A model generated the notes under the pieces. It was not told the origin of the DNA and made no database searches. It saw only the letters and a list, made by a program, of their open reading frames with translations. From contig CAXTBC010000012.1 of assembly GCA_964242595.1 (NCBI GenBank), positions 1-64,000 on the forward strand: a stretch of 64,000 bases of DNA. Direction: 5' to 3'. Origin of the DNA: BOG-908 sp964242595. GTDB taxonomy: Bacteria > Pseudomonadota > Alphaproteobacteria > Acetobacterales > Acetobacteraceae. The translations under genes were made by a program, and so were the position numbers. Positions within the stretch are counted from its first letter, which is position 1, and every line of letters begins with the position of its first letter. This document shows positions 50,708-58,589 of this stretch, piece by piece.

Positions 50708-50806
50708 AAACCTTCTGCTTCTCGGGAGCGCGTTGGGGACAGGCGCGCCTAAACGGGTAAAAGTTTTTTGCTTCTTTTTTTCAAAAAAGAAGGCCTTGCT
50801 TGCTGC
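50671..50806. repeat. Family A foldback element (A19), overlapping a cytochrome signal peptide
   Basis: Left GTTCTTTTTT/GAAC arm with an AAAAGAAGAACC variation, a middle with GGGAGCGCG and GGCGCGCC, AAAAGTTTTTTG, right CTTC/GAAG hairpin. It fills the gap between the cytochrome and the flavin oxidase, and its left end is within the predicted cytochrome coding sequence. Confidence 0.88.
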
Positions 50807-50811
50807 CTTCA

Positions 50812-52386
50812 TCACCCGGCCCCCACCGAGCGCGCATGCAACTGCGTCACCGCGGAAACCGAGGACAGCAGCGCCCCCTCCTGCCAACATCCCACATGCG
50901 ACGCGTGTTCACCGGCAAGCACGATCCGGCCCTCCATGGTGGTGAGCGTGCGGTAATGGGTGCGCCTGGCCTCCTCGCTCCACTGCGAGCAGCAGCCGAG
51001 CGTCCAGGGCATCCGGGACCACGCCACGGCCACGCCGTTGGAGAACTCGGCCGGGTACTGCTTGTGAATCTTGGCCCCCTGCTCGAGTGCTGCATGCAGC
51101 CGTTCCTCGGGCGACATGCCGGCGAAGTCCCACGCCGCCGGCCCGAACATGTAACCGCCGAGCATAACCGCCGGGCCGCGCTCGAAGTAACCGTGGCTGG
51201 GGTAGGACATCACGCTGACCGGCATGTCGGTGAACGTGATGCCGCCGTAGATCTGCTCGTCCTCCTCCCAGAAGCGTCGCTTGAACTCCAGGCCCACCTT
51301 CACCGACGACGCGTAGGGGACGGCCGCGATGGCGGCACGCATCTTGTCGCTCACCTGCACGTCGAGCTGGTGCAGCACGGGCAGCGGGATGGTGCATACG
51401 CAGAAGGCCGCTTGCGCCTGGGTGACGGCGCCACCCTGGTTGTGGTCCTCGTAGGTAACGGTCACGCCACTCTCGTCCTGATGGATGGCGCTGACGCGGA
51501 CGTTATGGGTGACCAGGCCCTCGATCTGCCGGGCGAAAGCCTTGCCGATCATGTCCATGCCGCCCACCGGCTGGAACATGGTCGTCTGAAAATCGTTTAG
51601 CATGTGGAAGGAGATATACTGCGCGAAGCCGGACTTCATGACCTCGGCGCGCGCCAGCGGGTCGGAGGGTATGCCCGCCCCGTCCGGCCCACCGGAGGGC
51701 GGCTTCTCGAACCCGCGGTGCTCGGAGGCGAGGCGGGCCGTGTAGGCGCCATCCTTGTTCAGCAGGCCCCAGATGGCCATGGACCGAAGAACGTCCGCCC
51801 GCTCGCCGGCGCTTATTTGGTCGTCCAGCTTATTCTGCTTGATCGCCTTGGTCAGCAGCTCGGCGGTGTAGCCCGCGAAGTCGCTGCTGATGTGACGGTA
51901 GCGCTGCGGCGCGCCGCCGAACGCCTTCGTGTTGTGCAAGTAGGCGTTGTGGTTCACCTCGATGAACGGCTCGAGCGCTACGCCGAATGCCTTGCAATAG
52001 TGCAGGATGGCCTGGTGGTGATACGGAATGCGCCACGGGCCCGGGTTGATGTAGTTGCCCTGAGCGAAATTGACCGTCTGGGTGGCCCCGCCGAGCTCAG
52101 TCAGCGTGTCGCCCCCGCGCAGCGTCATGTTGCGGCCGCCAGAGCGTGCCTGGAATTCGAGCACGCGCACGCTGTAGCCGGCGCGCCTGAGTTCGTAGGC
52201 CGCGAGCATGCCGGACAGCCCGGCGCCGAGCACCAGCACCGTGGTGCCCGGTGCCGCACCGGACAGCTGCGGCGGGGCCGCGAAATCCGTGCCTGTGGCA
52301 TGCCCCATGCGTGTCATGGCCTGATACATCGCCACGCTGCCGGCCGTCAGGCCGATCCGCGTCAGAAGCTGCCGTCGTGTTGTCAT
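50812..52386 (-). CDS. Tat-exported flavin monoamine oxidase/dehydrogenase
   Basis: 524-residue flavoprotein of the amine oxidase family. A Tat-like leader (MTTRRQLLTRIGLTAGSVAM) precedes VLVLGAGLSGMLAAYELRRAG (FAD) and LEFQARSGGRN. The C-terminal FAD segment is GRIVLAGEHAS. A c-type cytochrome gene lies downstream on the same strand. NicA2 and related flavin amine oxidases are known to pass electrons to a dedicated cytochrome c rather than oxygen, so this may be an amine or amino acid dehydrogenase of the periplasm. Substrate unknown. It starts 42 bp after bcr. Confidence 0.88.
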   Translation of the reverse strand: MTTRRQLLTRIGLTAGSVAMYQAMTRMGHATGTDFAAPPQLSGAAPGTTVLVLGAGLSGMLAAYELRRAGYSVRVLEFQARSGGRNMTLRGGDTLTELGGATQTVNFAQGNYINPGPWRIPYHHQAILHYCKAFGVALEPFIEVNHNAYLHNTKAFGGAPQRYRHISSDFAGYTAELLTKAIKQNKLDDQISAGERADVLRSMAIWGLLNKDGAYTARLASEHRGFEKPPSGGPDGAGIPSDPLARAEVMKSGFAQYISFHMLNDFQTTMFQPVGGMDMIGKAFARQIEGLVTHNVRVSAIHQDESGVTVTYEDHNQGGAVTQAQAAFCVCTIPLPVLHQLDVQVSDKMRAAIAAVPYASSVKVGLEFKRRFWEEDEQIYGGITFTDMPVSVMSYPSHGYFERGPAVMLGGYMFGPAAWDFAGMSPEERLHAALEQGAKIHKQYPAEFSNGVAVAWSRMPWTLGCCSQWSEEARRTHYRTLTTMEGRIVLAGEHASHVGCWQEGALLSSVSAVTQLHARSVGAG

Positions 52387-52428
52387 ACCTTAGATTAAAG
52401 CACACCGTGTGCCAGTCTCACACCTGCG

Positions 52429-53688
52429 TCAGCGCTCCACGCTGCCGGGAGCAAGCGCCTCTTGCGTGTTCCTGGCGAAAGACAGACCACTTCCTGCCTC
52501 CTTGGGCCGGGCTGCATCCGCCATCTTCGCCAGCACGGCCCCTAGCAGCATCAGCGCTGACATCGGCACCGCCGTCCCGTCCGTCAGCCATCCCACCAGG
52601 AAGCCGCTGCTGGCGCCGATGAAAAACTGCAACGTGCCCAGCAGGGCCGAAGCACTGCCGGCTTGCGCCCCGTGGTGGCGCAGCGCGCCCACAGTCGCGG
52701 TGGGGAACAGGAAGCCGGTCATCGATTGCGTCAGCGCCAGGGCCGCGCCCAGCAGCGGCGCCGGCGCGTCCAGCCAGGCGAGCAGCAGCACACAGGCCGA
52801 GAGTGCAAGGTGGGCGGAGCTGGCCCGCCGCAACGTGCCATCCAGGCCGAACCGGCCGATGACGCGCATGTTGAGCTGGGAGGCGGCGATGAAGCTGCCG
52901 GCGATGCAGCCGAACACGACGGCGAACTGGCCCGGCGTGTAGCCGTAATGCTCGATGAACACGGTGGGCGCGCCGCCAAGATAGGCGAACAGCGCGAAGG
53001 CGTAGAAGGCGATCATCAGCGTGTGGGTCAGGAAACCGCGCTCGGCCAGGATGGCGCCGTAGCGGGCCACCATTTGCCCGGGATGGATGACCACGCGCTG
53101 GGCCGGCAACTGCGTGTCGGGCAGGCGCAGGGCGGCGGCGAGCAGGGCCGCCAGCCCGTAGGCCGCGTTGATCCAGAAGATGCCGCGCCAGTTGGACCAT
53201 TGCAGCACCAGCCCGCCCAGGCTGGGGGCCAGGATGGGCGCCGCGCCGAGCACCAGGATCAGGCGGGAGAGCAGGCGGGCGGCGTCGTGGCCGTCGCTCA
53301 CGTCGCGCACGATGGCGCGCGGGATCACCATGCTGGCCGAGGCGCCGAACGCCGCCAGGAACCGCCAAGCGGACAGCACGGCGATGCTGGGCGACAGCGC
53401 GCAACCTACCGCGCCCAAGGTGTAGACGAGCGTTCCGGCCAGCAGCGGCGTGCGTCGGCCGAAGCGGTCCGCCAGCGCGCCCTGCACCAGCTGGCCCAGC
53501 GAGAGGCCGAGGATCCAGGTGCCCAGCGTGAGCTGCGCGCTGCCGACCGGCGCGTGCAGGCTCGCCTCGATGGCCGGAAAGGCCGGCAGGTACATGTCGG
53601 TGGAGAGCGGACCCACCGCCTGCAGGAAGCCCAGCAGGATGGGCAGCCACACCGGGACGCCGGCGCCCGGCTTCCACAGGCGCGTCAT
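52429..53688 (-). CDS. Bcr/CflA-type MFS drug efflux transporter
   Basis: 419-residue 12-helix major facilitator of the Bcr/CflA family. Visible are LLGFLQAVGPLSTDMYLPAFPAI (helix 1 motif with TDMYLPA), LGLSLGQLVQGALADRFGRRTPLL (motif A) and RAIVRDVSDG. It would export chloramphenicol, bicyclomycin, sulfonamides or endogenous compounds. Its start overlaps the gpt stop (ATGA). ATG 53688 is used; an upstream ATG lacks support. Confidence 0.92.
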   Translation of the reverse strand: MTRLWKPGAGVPVWLPILLGFLQAVGPLSTDMYLPAFPAIEASLHAPVGSAQLTLGTWILGLSLGQLVQGALADRFGRRTPLLAGTLVYTLGAVGCALSPSIAVLSAWRFLAAFGASASMVIPRAIVRDVSDGHDAARLLSRLILVLGAAPILAPSLGGLVLQWSNWRGIFWINAAYGLAALLAAALRLPDTQLPAQRVVIHPGQMVARYGAILAERGFLTHTLMIAFYAFALFAYLGGAPTVFIEHYGYTPGQFAVVFGCIAGSFIAASQLNMRVIGRFGLDGTLRRASSAHLALSACVLLLAWLDAPAPLLGAALALTQSMTGFLFPTATVGALRHHGAQAGSASALLGTLQFFIGASSGFLVGWLTDGTAVPMSALMLLGAVLAKMADAARPKEAGSGLSFARNTQEALAPGSVER

Positions 53689-54140
53689 CCCTGGCGGGCC
53701 AGCGGCGGGGTGTCCCACGGGAACACGATCCAGGTGTCCTGCGGCACCTCGGCCACGAAGCTGTCGGTTGCCGCCAGCCCCGCCGGCTTGGCGTACAGGC
53801 AGGCGAACCGGGCGCGCGGCAGCAGGGCGCGCAGCAGGCGCGCGGTGGCGCCGGTGTCCACCAGGTCGTCAATGATGAGGAAGCCCTCGCCGTCGGCCGC
53901 CACCGATGGCGGCTTGACCACCACGGGCGGGCCTTGCGTGCCCGCCTCGCCGGCGTAGCTCGCCACCGACACGGTCTCGACCAGCCGGCAATCCAGCTCG
54001 CGCGCCACGATGGCGGCCGGAACCAGGCCGCCGCGGCTGACGGCGACGATGCCGCGGAACGGTGGGAGCGCGATCAGGCTGGTGGCCAGCGTGCGGGCGT
54101 CGCGGTGGAGCTGGTCCCAGGTGACGGTGGCGTAGGGCAA
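53685..54140 (-). CDS. gpt: Xanthine-guanine phosphoribosyltransferase (TTG start)
   Basis: 151-residue purine salvage phosphoribosyltransferase. It matches the E. coli Gpt length (152) and pattern: VTWDQLHRDARTLATSL, IVAVSRGGLVPAAIVAREL, GEGFLIIDDLVDTGATA (PRPP motif) and VPQDTWIVFPW. No ATG precedes these; TTG at 54140 places the N-terminus correctly (MPYATVTW). Further upstream is repeat A20, so the element may have replaced the native start. It overlaps the downstream bcr gene. Confidence 0.9.
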   Translation of the reverse strand: MPYATVTWDQLHRDARTLATSLIALPPFRGIVAVSRGGLVPAAIVARELDCRLVETVSVASYAGEAGTQGPPVVVKPPSVAADGEGFLIIDDLVDTGATARLLRALLPRARFACLYAKPAGLAATDSFVAEVPQDTWIVFPWDTPPLARQG

Positions 54141-54153
54141 CTTGCTGCTTTCA

Positions 54154-54313
54154 AAGGAAGGAAGGCCTTCTTTTCTGAAGAAAAGAAGCAAAAGACTTTT
54201 GTCAGTGCTGTCGCGGCTCCATCCGGCGGCACTCGCCGCGTGGAACCGCGACAGCCCAGACAAAAGCTTTTTGCTTCTTTTTCTCGAAAAAGAAGGCCTT
54301 TCTTGCTTTCTAA
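54154..54313. repeat. Family A foldback element (A20)
   Basis: Both hairpins are CTTC/GAAG type (left CTTCTTTTCT/AGAAAAGAAG, right CTTCTTTTTC/GAAAAAGAAG), with CAAAAGACTTTTG and CAAAAGCTTTTTG for the central stem. It fills the csaA-gpt gap. Confidence 0.9.
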
Positions 54314-54642
54314 AAAAGCCTGCCGCCGTCAGGAACCTTGAACTCCGGCTTGATCAGCACGACCTCGCCGTTCTCGTCCGGCAGCCCAAGCGTCAGCACC
54401 TCGCTCACCATCGGCCCGATCTGCCGCGGCGGCAGGTTCACCACGGCCACCACCTGCCGGCCGATCAACTGGTCCGGCTTGTAGTGCACGGTGACCTGCG
54501 CGCTGGATTGCCTGATGCCCAGCTCCGGCCCGAAATCGATCCACAGCCGGATGGCCGGCTTGCGCGCCTCGGGGAACGCCTTGGCGTCGGTGATGGTGCC
54601 CACGCGCACGTCCAGCCGGTCGAAATCTGCGATGTCTGCCAT
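54310..54642 (-). CDS. csaA: tRNA-binding/secretion chaperone CsaA
   Basis: 110-residue EMAP-II-like OB-fold protein. The N-terminus DFDRLDVRVGTITDAKAFPE and core ARKPAIRLWIDFGPELGIRQS, VTVHYKPDQLIGRQVVAVVNL and IGPMVSEVLTLGLPDENGEVVL are textbook CsaA. It binds tRNA and has been proposed as a Sec-related chaperone. It is divergent from the asparaginase gene by 72 bp and upstream of gpt on the same strand. Confidence 0.95.
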   Translation of the reverse strand: MADIADFDRLDVRVGTITDAKAFPEARKPAIRLWIDFGPELGIRQSSAQVTVHYKPDQLIGRQVVAVVNLPPRQIGPMVSEVLTLGLPDENGEVVLIKPEFKVPDGGRLF

Positions 54643-54714
54643 GGGCCCGGTCTACGCGCTTGTGCGCCGCCGCGAAAGCTTGACGTGGCGCCGCCGTTCC
54701 CCCCGATGTGCGCC

Positions 54715-55701
54715 ATGAGTTCTGTCCTGCTTGCCGAGGTGCTGCGCGGCGGCCGCGTGGAATCGCGCCACACCGGCGCCTTCGTGGTGGCCGATACCGA
54801 CGGGCGCGTGGTGCTCTCCGGCGGAGACTCGCAGCGCGCCATCTTTCCGCGTTCCGCCGTCAAGGCGCTGCAGGCGATCCCGCTGCTGGTCTCCGGCGCG
54901 GCGGAGCGGTTCAGGCTGGGCGCGGACAGCCTGGCGCTGGCCTGCGCCAGCCACGTAGGCGCGCCGGAACACGTGGCCGTGGCCGCCGCCACGCTCGCCG
55001 CCTGCGGGCGGGATGCGGCGTGCCTGGAATGCGGCGCGCACTGGCCCACCGCCAGCAGCGCGGCCCGTGCGCTGGCGGCCGCCGGCTACGTGCCCGGGCC
55101 GCTGCACAACAACTGCTCGGGCAAGCACGCGGGCTTCGTCTGCACGGCGGTGGGCACCGGGCGGGACCCGGCCGGCTACGTGGCGCCGGACCACCCGACG
55201 ATGCGCGGCGTCACGGCTGCCGTCTCGGCGGTGACGGGCGCCCGGCTCCACGGCCAAGCGCCGGCCATCGATGGCTGCTCCATCCCCACTTACGAGATCC
55301 CGCTGCTGGCGCTGGCTGCGGGCTTCGCGCGCTTCGGCGCCGGGGTTGGCATGCCGGCCGGCTTTGCCGCAGCGGCCGCCAGGCTGCGCGCCGCCGTGGC
55401 CGCATATCCGGTGCTGGTGGCCGGCACCGGCCGGTTCGACACGGCCGTGGCCGAAGCGCTGGGCCAGGCCGCGTTCGTGAAGCTGGGGGCCGAAGGCGTG
55501 TATTGCGGCGCGCTGCCTGTGCTTGGCCTGGGCTTTGCGCTGAAATGCGACGACGGGGCGATCCGCGCGGCCGAGGTGGCGACGGCGGCGCTGCTGCGGC
55601 ACCTCCTCGGTGCGTCCGCGGTGCTGGACCGGCTGGCGGCGCCCGTGCTGACGAACTGGAACGGGATCGCGGTGGGTGCGATGCGGGCTTGCCCTGTGTG
55701 A
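54715..55701 (+). CDS. L-asparaginase II (Rhizobium-type)
   Basis: 328-residue member of the PF06089 asparaginase family, unrelated to E. coli AnsB. Signatures are VLRGGRVESRHTGAFVVAD, FPRSAVKALQAIPLL, ALACASHVGAPEHV, HNNCSGKHAGFVC and AIDGCSIPTYEIPL. It hydrolyses asparagine to aspartate and ammonia. ATG 54715 or the ATG 9 bp upstream both fit. Divergent from csaA. Confidence 0.93.
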   Translation: MSSVLLAEVLRGGRVESRHTGAFVVADTDGRVVLSGGDSQRAIFPRSAVKALQAIPLLVSGAAERFRLGADSLALACASHVGAPEHVAVAAATLAACGRDAACLECGAHWPTASSAARALAAAGYVPGPLHNNCSGKHAGFVCTAVGTGRDPAGYVAPDHPTMRGVTAAVSAVTGARLHGQAPAIDGCSIPTYEIPLLALAAGFARFGAGVGMPAGFAAAAARLRAAVAAYPVLVAGTGRFDTAVAEALGQAAFVKLGAEGVYCGALPVLGLGFALKCDDGAIRAAEVATAALLRHLLGASAVLDRLAAPVLTNWNGIAVGAMRACPV

Positions 55702-55734
55702 CATGCGGGACGGAGTGCCGCCTGCGTTGGAAGC

Positions 55735-55885
55735 GAAGCAAGGCCTTCTTTTTTGAGAAAGAGAAGCAAAAAACTTTTGTCTCTGCGCTGTGTCAGTGGC
55801 CCTGTTTTGTCCTGCAGCACCCGGTTATTTCCGATGCAGGAAGCAAAAGTTTTTTGGTCCTTTTTTTCAAAAAAGGACTGCTTGC
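55735..55885. repeat. Family A foldback element (A21)
   Basis: Left CTTCTTTTTT/GAAG hairpin, CAAAAAACTTTTG, middle with CTGCGCTGTGTCAG and CTGCAGCACCCGG, right hairpin GGTCCTTTTTTT/AAAAAAGGACT. It sits between converging asparaginase and CckA genes. Confidence 0.92.
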
Positions 55886-55912
55886 TGTGATGAGCCCGCT
55901 TGCCAGGCCCGG

Positions 55913-57412
55913 CTACCCCGCCACGACCTCGCCGAGCACCGTGGTCAGGTCCGCCATCGAGAACGGCTTGGGCAGGAACCTGATGTCGTCCGCCAGCAGC
56001 GCCTGGCGCAGCGCCGCGTCCGCGTAGCCGGACATCAGCACGGCGGGCAGGCCGGGCTGGCCTTCCCGCAGCGTCCGCACCAGGCTTGGACCGTCCAGGC
56101 CGGGCATCACCACGTCCGAGACCACGCAGCCCAGCGCGCGGACCAGGTCGCCGGCTTCCACCAACTCCAGCGCGTCCTCGGCCGAGGCGGCAGCCACCAC
56201 CTGCCAGCCGGCGCGGAGCAGCACCCGTTCGGCCAGCTTGCGCACCGGGGCCTCGTCGTCCACCAGCAGCAGGGTGCGGCTGCGCGGCGCCTGCGGGCGG
56301 GCCAGAACGACCGGTTCCGGCACCGCCTGCCAGGCGGCCGGATCCTCGTGGCGCGGCAGCAGGATCTCGAAGCACGTGCCCTGGCCGGGCGTGCTCTCCA
56401 CGGCCATGTAGCCGCCGGACTGGCGCACGATGCCGTGCACGGTGGACAGGCCCAGCCCGGTGCCGCCGACATCCCGCCGCGTGGTGAAGAACGGCTCGAA
56501 GATGCGGGGCAGGATGTCGGGCGGGATGCCGGCGCCGGTGTCGGCCACCTTGAGGCTGGCGTAGCGGCCGGGCGGCACCGTCTCGCCGCCGAAGCGCGCC
56601 GCTTCCAGCCGCAGCGCGTGGCCGGTGGCGACCGTCAGCCGGCCGCCCTGGCCCATCGCATGGCGCGCGTTCACCGCCAGGTTCACCAGCACCTGGTCCA
56701 GCTGCGTGGGATCAATCTTCACCTGCCGGCCCGGTTCCTCCAGCGCCAGCTCCAGCGTGACGCCGGCGCCCAGCAGGCGGCGCAGCAGCGCCGCCGTGGC
56801 GCGCACCGCGTCGTTGAGCGCCAGCACGCGCGGCTGCAGCGTCTGCTGCCGGCTGAAGGCCAGCAGGTGGCGCACCAGGGCGGCGCCGCGTTCGGCGCTG
56901 GCGCGCACCATGTCGAGGTCCGCCGCATCGTCCGGACGGCCGCCGGCGCGGGCGTGCAGGTCCTCGGTGGCGCCCAGGATGGCCGTCAGCAGGTTGTTGA
57001 AGTCGTGCGCGATGCCGCCGGCGAGTTCGCCCACTGCCTGCAACCGCTGCGACTGGCCCAGCTGCTCCTCGAGGTCGCACTCGCGGGTGATGTCGGTCAC
57101 CCGCAGCAGCGCGCCGGAGGGCGGGATCGGCAGCAGCGACAGGCGCAGCGAGCGCCGTGCGCCTTCGGTCACGCGCGAGACGGTGACCTGCTCCTGCTGC
57201 CCGGCGCGCAGCTGGCCTTGCAGCGTTGCCGCCTCCTTGGGCAGCACGTCCCAGGCGAGGTCGTCCTCGTGGGCGCCGGTCAGCGCCGGGAAGCGGGCGT
57301 TGGCGCGCAGCACGCGGCCGTTCGCGTCGAGCGCGGCCACGCCGTCGGCTTCGTCGAGGAAGACGGTCTCGGCGATGGCGGCGTCTCGGCGGAAGAGGCG
57401 GCCGACTTTCAA
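55913..57412 (-). CDS. cckA: CckA-like hybrid histidine kinase/response regulator lacking its membrane domain
   Basis: 499-residue hybrid kinase. A PAS-like region (residues 15-110) is followed by HisKA with phospho-His in ELAGGIAHDFNNLLTAI (the CckA signature), HATPase (NLAVNARHAMGQGG, GTGLGLSTVHG) and a C-terminal receiver with LLVDDEAPVRKLAERVL and SDVVMPGLDG. In alphaproteobacteria CckA controls CtrA through ChpT. Known CckA proteins have N-terminal transmembrane helices; none are seen here. The first codon is TTG at 57412, directly against repeat A22, suggesting that the element removed the 5' end. flhB lies upstream. Confidence 0.85.
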   Translation of the reverse strand: MKVGRLFRRDAAIAETVFLDEADGVAALDANGRVLRANARFPALTGAHEDDLAWDVLPKEAATLQGQLRAGQQEQVTVSRVTEGARRSLRLSLLPIPPSGALLRVTDITRECDLEEQLGQSQRLQAVGELAGGIAHDFNNLLTAILGATEDLHARAGGRPDDAADLDMVRASAERGAALVRHLLAFSRQQTLQPRVLALNDAVRATAALLRRLLGAGVTLELALEEPGRQVKIDPTQLDQVLVNLAVNARHAMGQGGRLTVATGHALRLEAARFGGETVPPGRYASLKVADTGAGIPPDILPRIFEPFFTTRRDVGGTGLGLSTVHGIVRQSGGYMAVESTPGQGTCFEILLPRHEDPAAWQAVPEPVVLARPQAPRSRTLLLVDDEAPVRKLAERVLLRAGWQVVAAASAEDALELVEAGDLVRALGCVVSDVVMPGLDGPSLVRTLREGQPGLPAVLMSGYADAALRQALLADDIRFLPKPFSMADLTTVLGEVVAG

Positions 57413-57548
57413 GGCAGGAAGCAGTTCTTTTTTGAAAAAAAGGACCAGAAGACTTTTGCGCCCTGTCGGGTGGCGCAGGACCAGCGCGCGACAGCGGAGT
57501 CAAAAGTCTTTTGCTTCTTTTCTTCAGAAAAGAAGGCCTTGCTTCCCT
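57413..57548. repeat. Family A foldback element (A22)
   Basis: Left arm GTTCTTTTTT with GGACC partner (one base mismatch), AAGACTTTTG, CCTGTCGGGTGGCGC, CAAAAGTCTTTTG, right CTTCTTTTCTTC/GAAAAGAAG. The central stem has compensatory C and G (AAGACTTTTG/CAAAAGTCTT). It fills the flhB-cckA gap completely. Confidence 0.9.
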
Positions 57549-58583
57549 TCACAACCGCCCCGCCCGGTTCCGCAGCCGCCAGATAAACGCAATCACCTCA
57601 GCCACCGCCTTGAAATGCTCCGCCGGGATCTCCGTATCGATCTCAACGCGAAACAGTGCGCGCGCAAGGGGCGGATTGGCAACAATCGGCACGCGGTGCT
57701 CGCGCGCCAGCTCGCGTATCCGCGCGGCCACATCGTCTGCACCCTTGGCCACGATCTTCGGCGCCCCCTGGCTGCCGCGCTCGTAGGACAGCGCCACCGC
57801 GTAGTGCGTCGGGTTTGTGATCACCACGGAGGCCTTCGGCACCGCCAGCAGCATGCGACGGCGCGCCCGGCTGCGGGCCAGCTGGCGCAGGCGCTGCTTG
57901 ACGTGCGGGTTGCCCTCGCTCTCCTTGTGCTCGTCGCGCAGCTCCTGGAACGTCATGCGCAGCTCGCGCATGTGGCGCATCCGCTCCCACCCGTAATCCG
58001 CGCCGGCAATCAGCGCCTGCGCGCCCAGCAACAGCAGCACCAGACTACGTACGTGTTTACTTGCGTGCTGCAGCAGCGCCGAGGGCTCGGCACCCGGCAT
58101 CGTCAGCAGCTCCGGCGCCACCCGCGCGAGCGCGACATACAGGCAGGCGCCCAGCAGGCCGAGCTTGGCCAGGGACTTGACGAGCTGCACCAGGGTCTGC
58201 GGCCCCAGCAGCCGCTTGATGCCGGAGAGCGGGCTGATGCGGGAGAAATCCGGCTGCAGCGCCGCGCCGCGCACCAGGAACCCGGTCTGCAACAGCGTGG
58301 CGGCGGCAAACCCGCCCAGCCCGGCCAGCGCCGGCGGCAGCAGGACCAGCAGTATGGCCTGGCCGGCCCTGGCGAAGGTCTGGGCGCCCTCGAACTGCGT
58401 CTGCTGCAGCGAGGCGGCCAGCCAGCGCGCCACCTGGCCCGTATCGGCCTGCCCTGCCAGCACCACCAAACCCGCACCCATCCCCGCCAGGATGGAGGCG
58501 TCGCGCGAGACGGCAGTGCGGCCCTCCCCCCTGGCCTTTTCCAGCCGCCGTTGGGATGGGGCTTCGCTCTTTTCCTCGGCCAT
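57549..58583 (-). CDS. flhB: Flagellar export apparatus protein FlhB
   Basis: 344-residue switch protein of flagellar type III export. The N-terminus EKSEAPSQRRLEKARGEG, four membrane helices, and cytoplasmic domain with the autocleavage motif NPTHYAVALSYE (cut between N and P) are present. It controls the change from rod/hook to filament substrates. It is 6 bp after fliR in the minus-strand flagellar operon. Confidence 0.96.
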   Translation of the reverse strand: MAEEKSEAPSQRRLEKARGEGRTAVSRDASILAGMGAGLVVLAGQADTGQVARWLAASLQQTQFEGAQTFARAGQAILLVLLPPALAGLGGFAAATLLQTGFLVRGAALQPDFSRISPLSGIKRLLGPQTLVQLVKSLAKLGLLGACLYVALARVAPELLTMPGAEPSALLQHASKHVRSLVLLLLGAQALIAGADYGWERMRHMRELRMTFQELRDEHKESEGNPHVKQRLRQLARSRARRRMLLAVPKASVVITNPTHYAVALSYERGSQGAPKIVAKGADDVAARIRELAREHRVPIVANPPLARALFRVEIDTEIPAEHFKAVAEVIAFIWRLRNRAGRL

Positions 58584-58589
58584 GCCGGG

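Noticed and set aside
50288..50890. Longer cytochrome c reading frame starting near 50890
   Set aside because: It would begin inside the flavin oxidase gene and translate the whole repeat before the signal peptide, burying the export signal.
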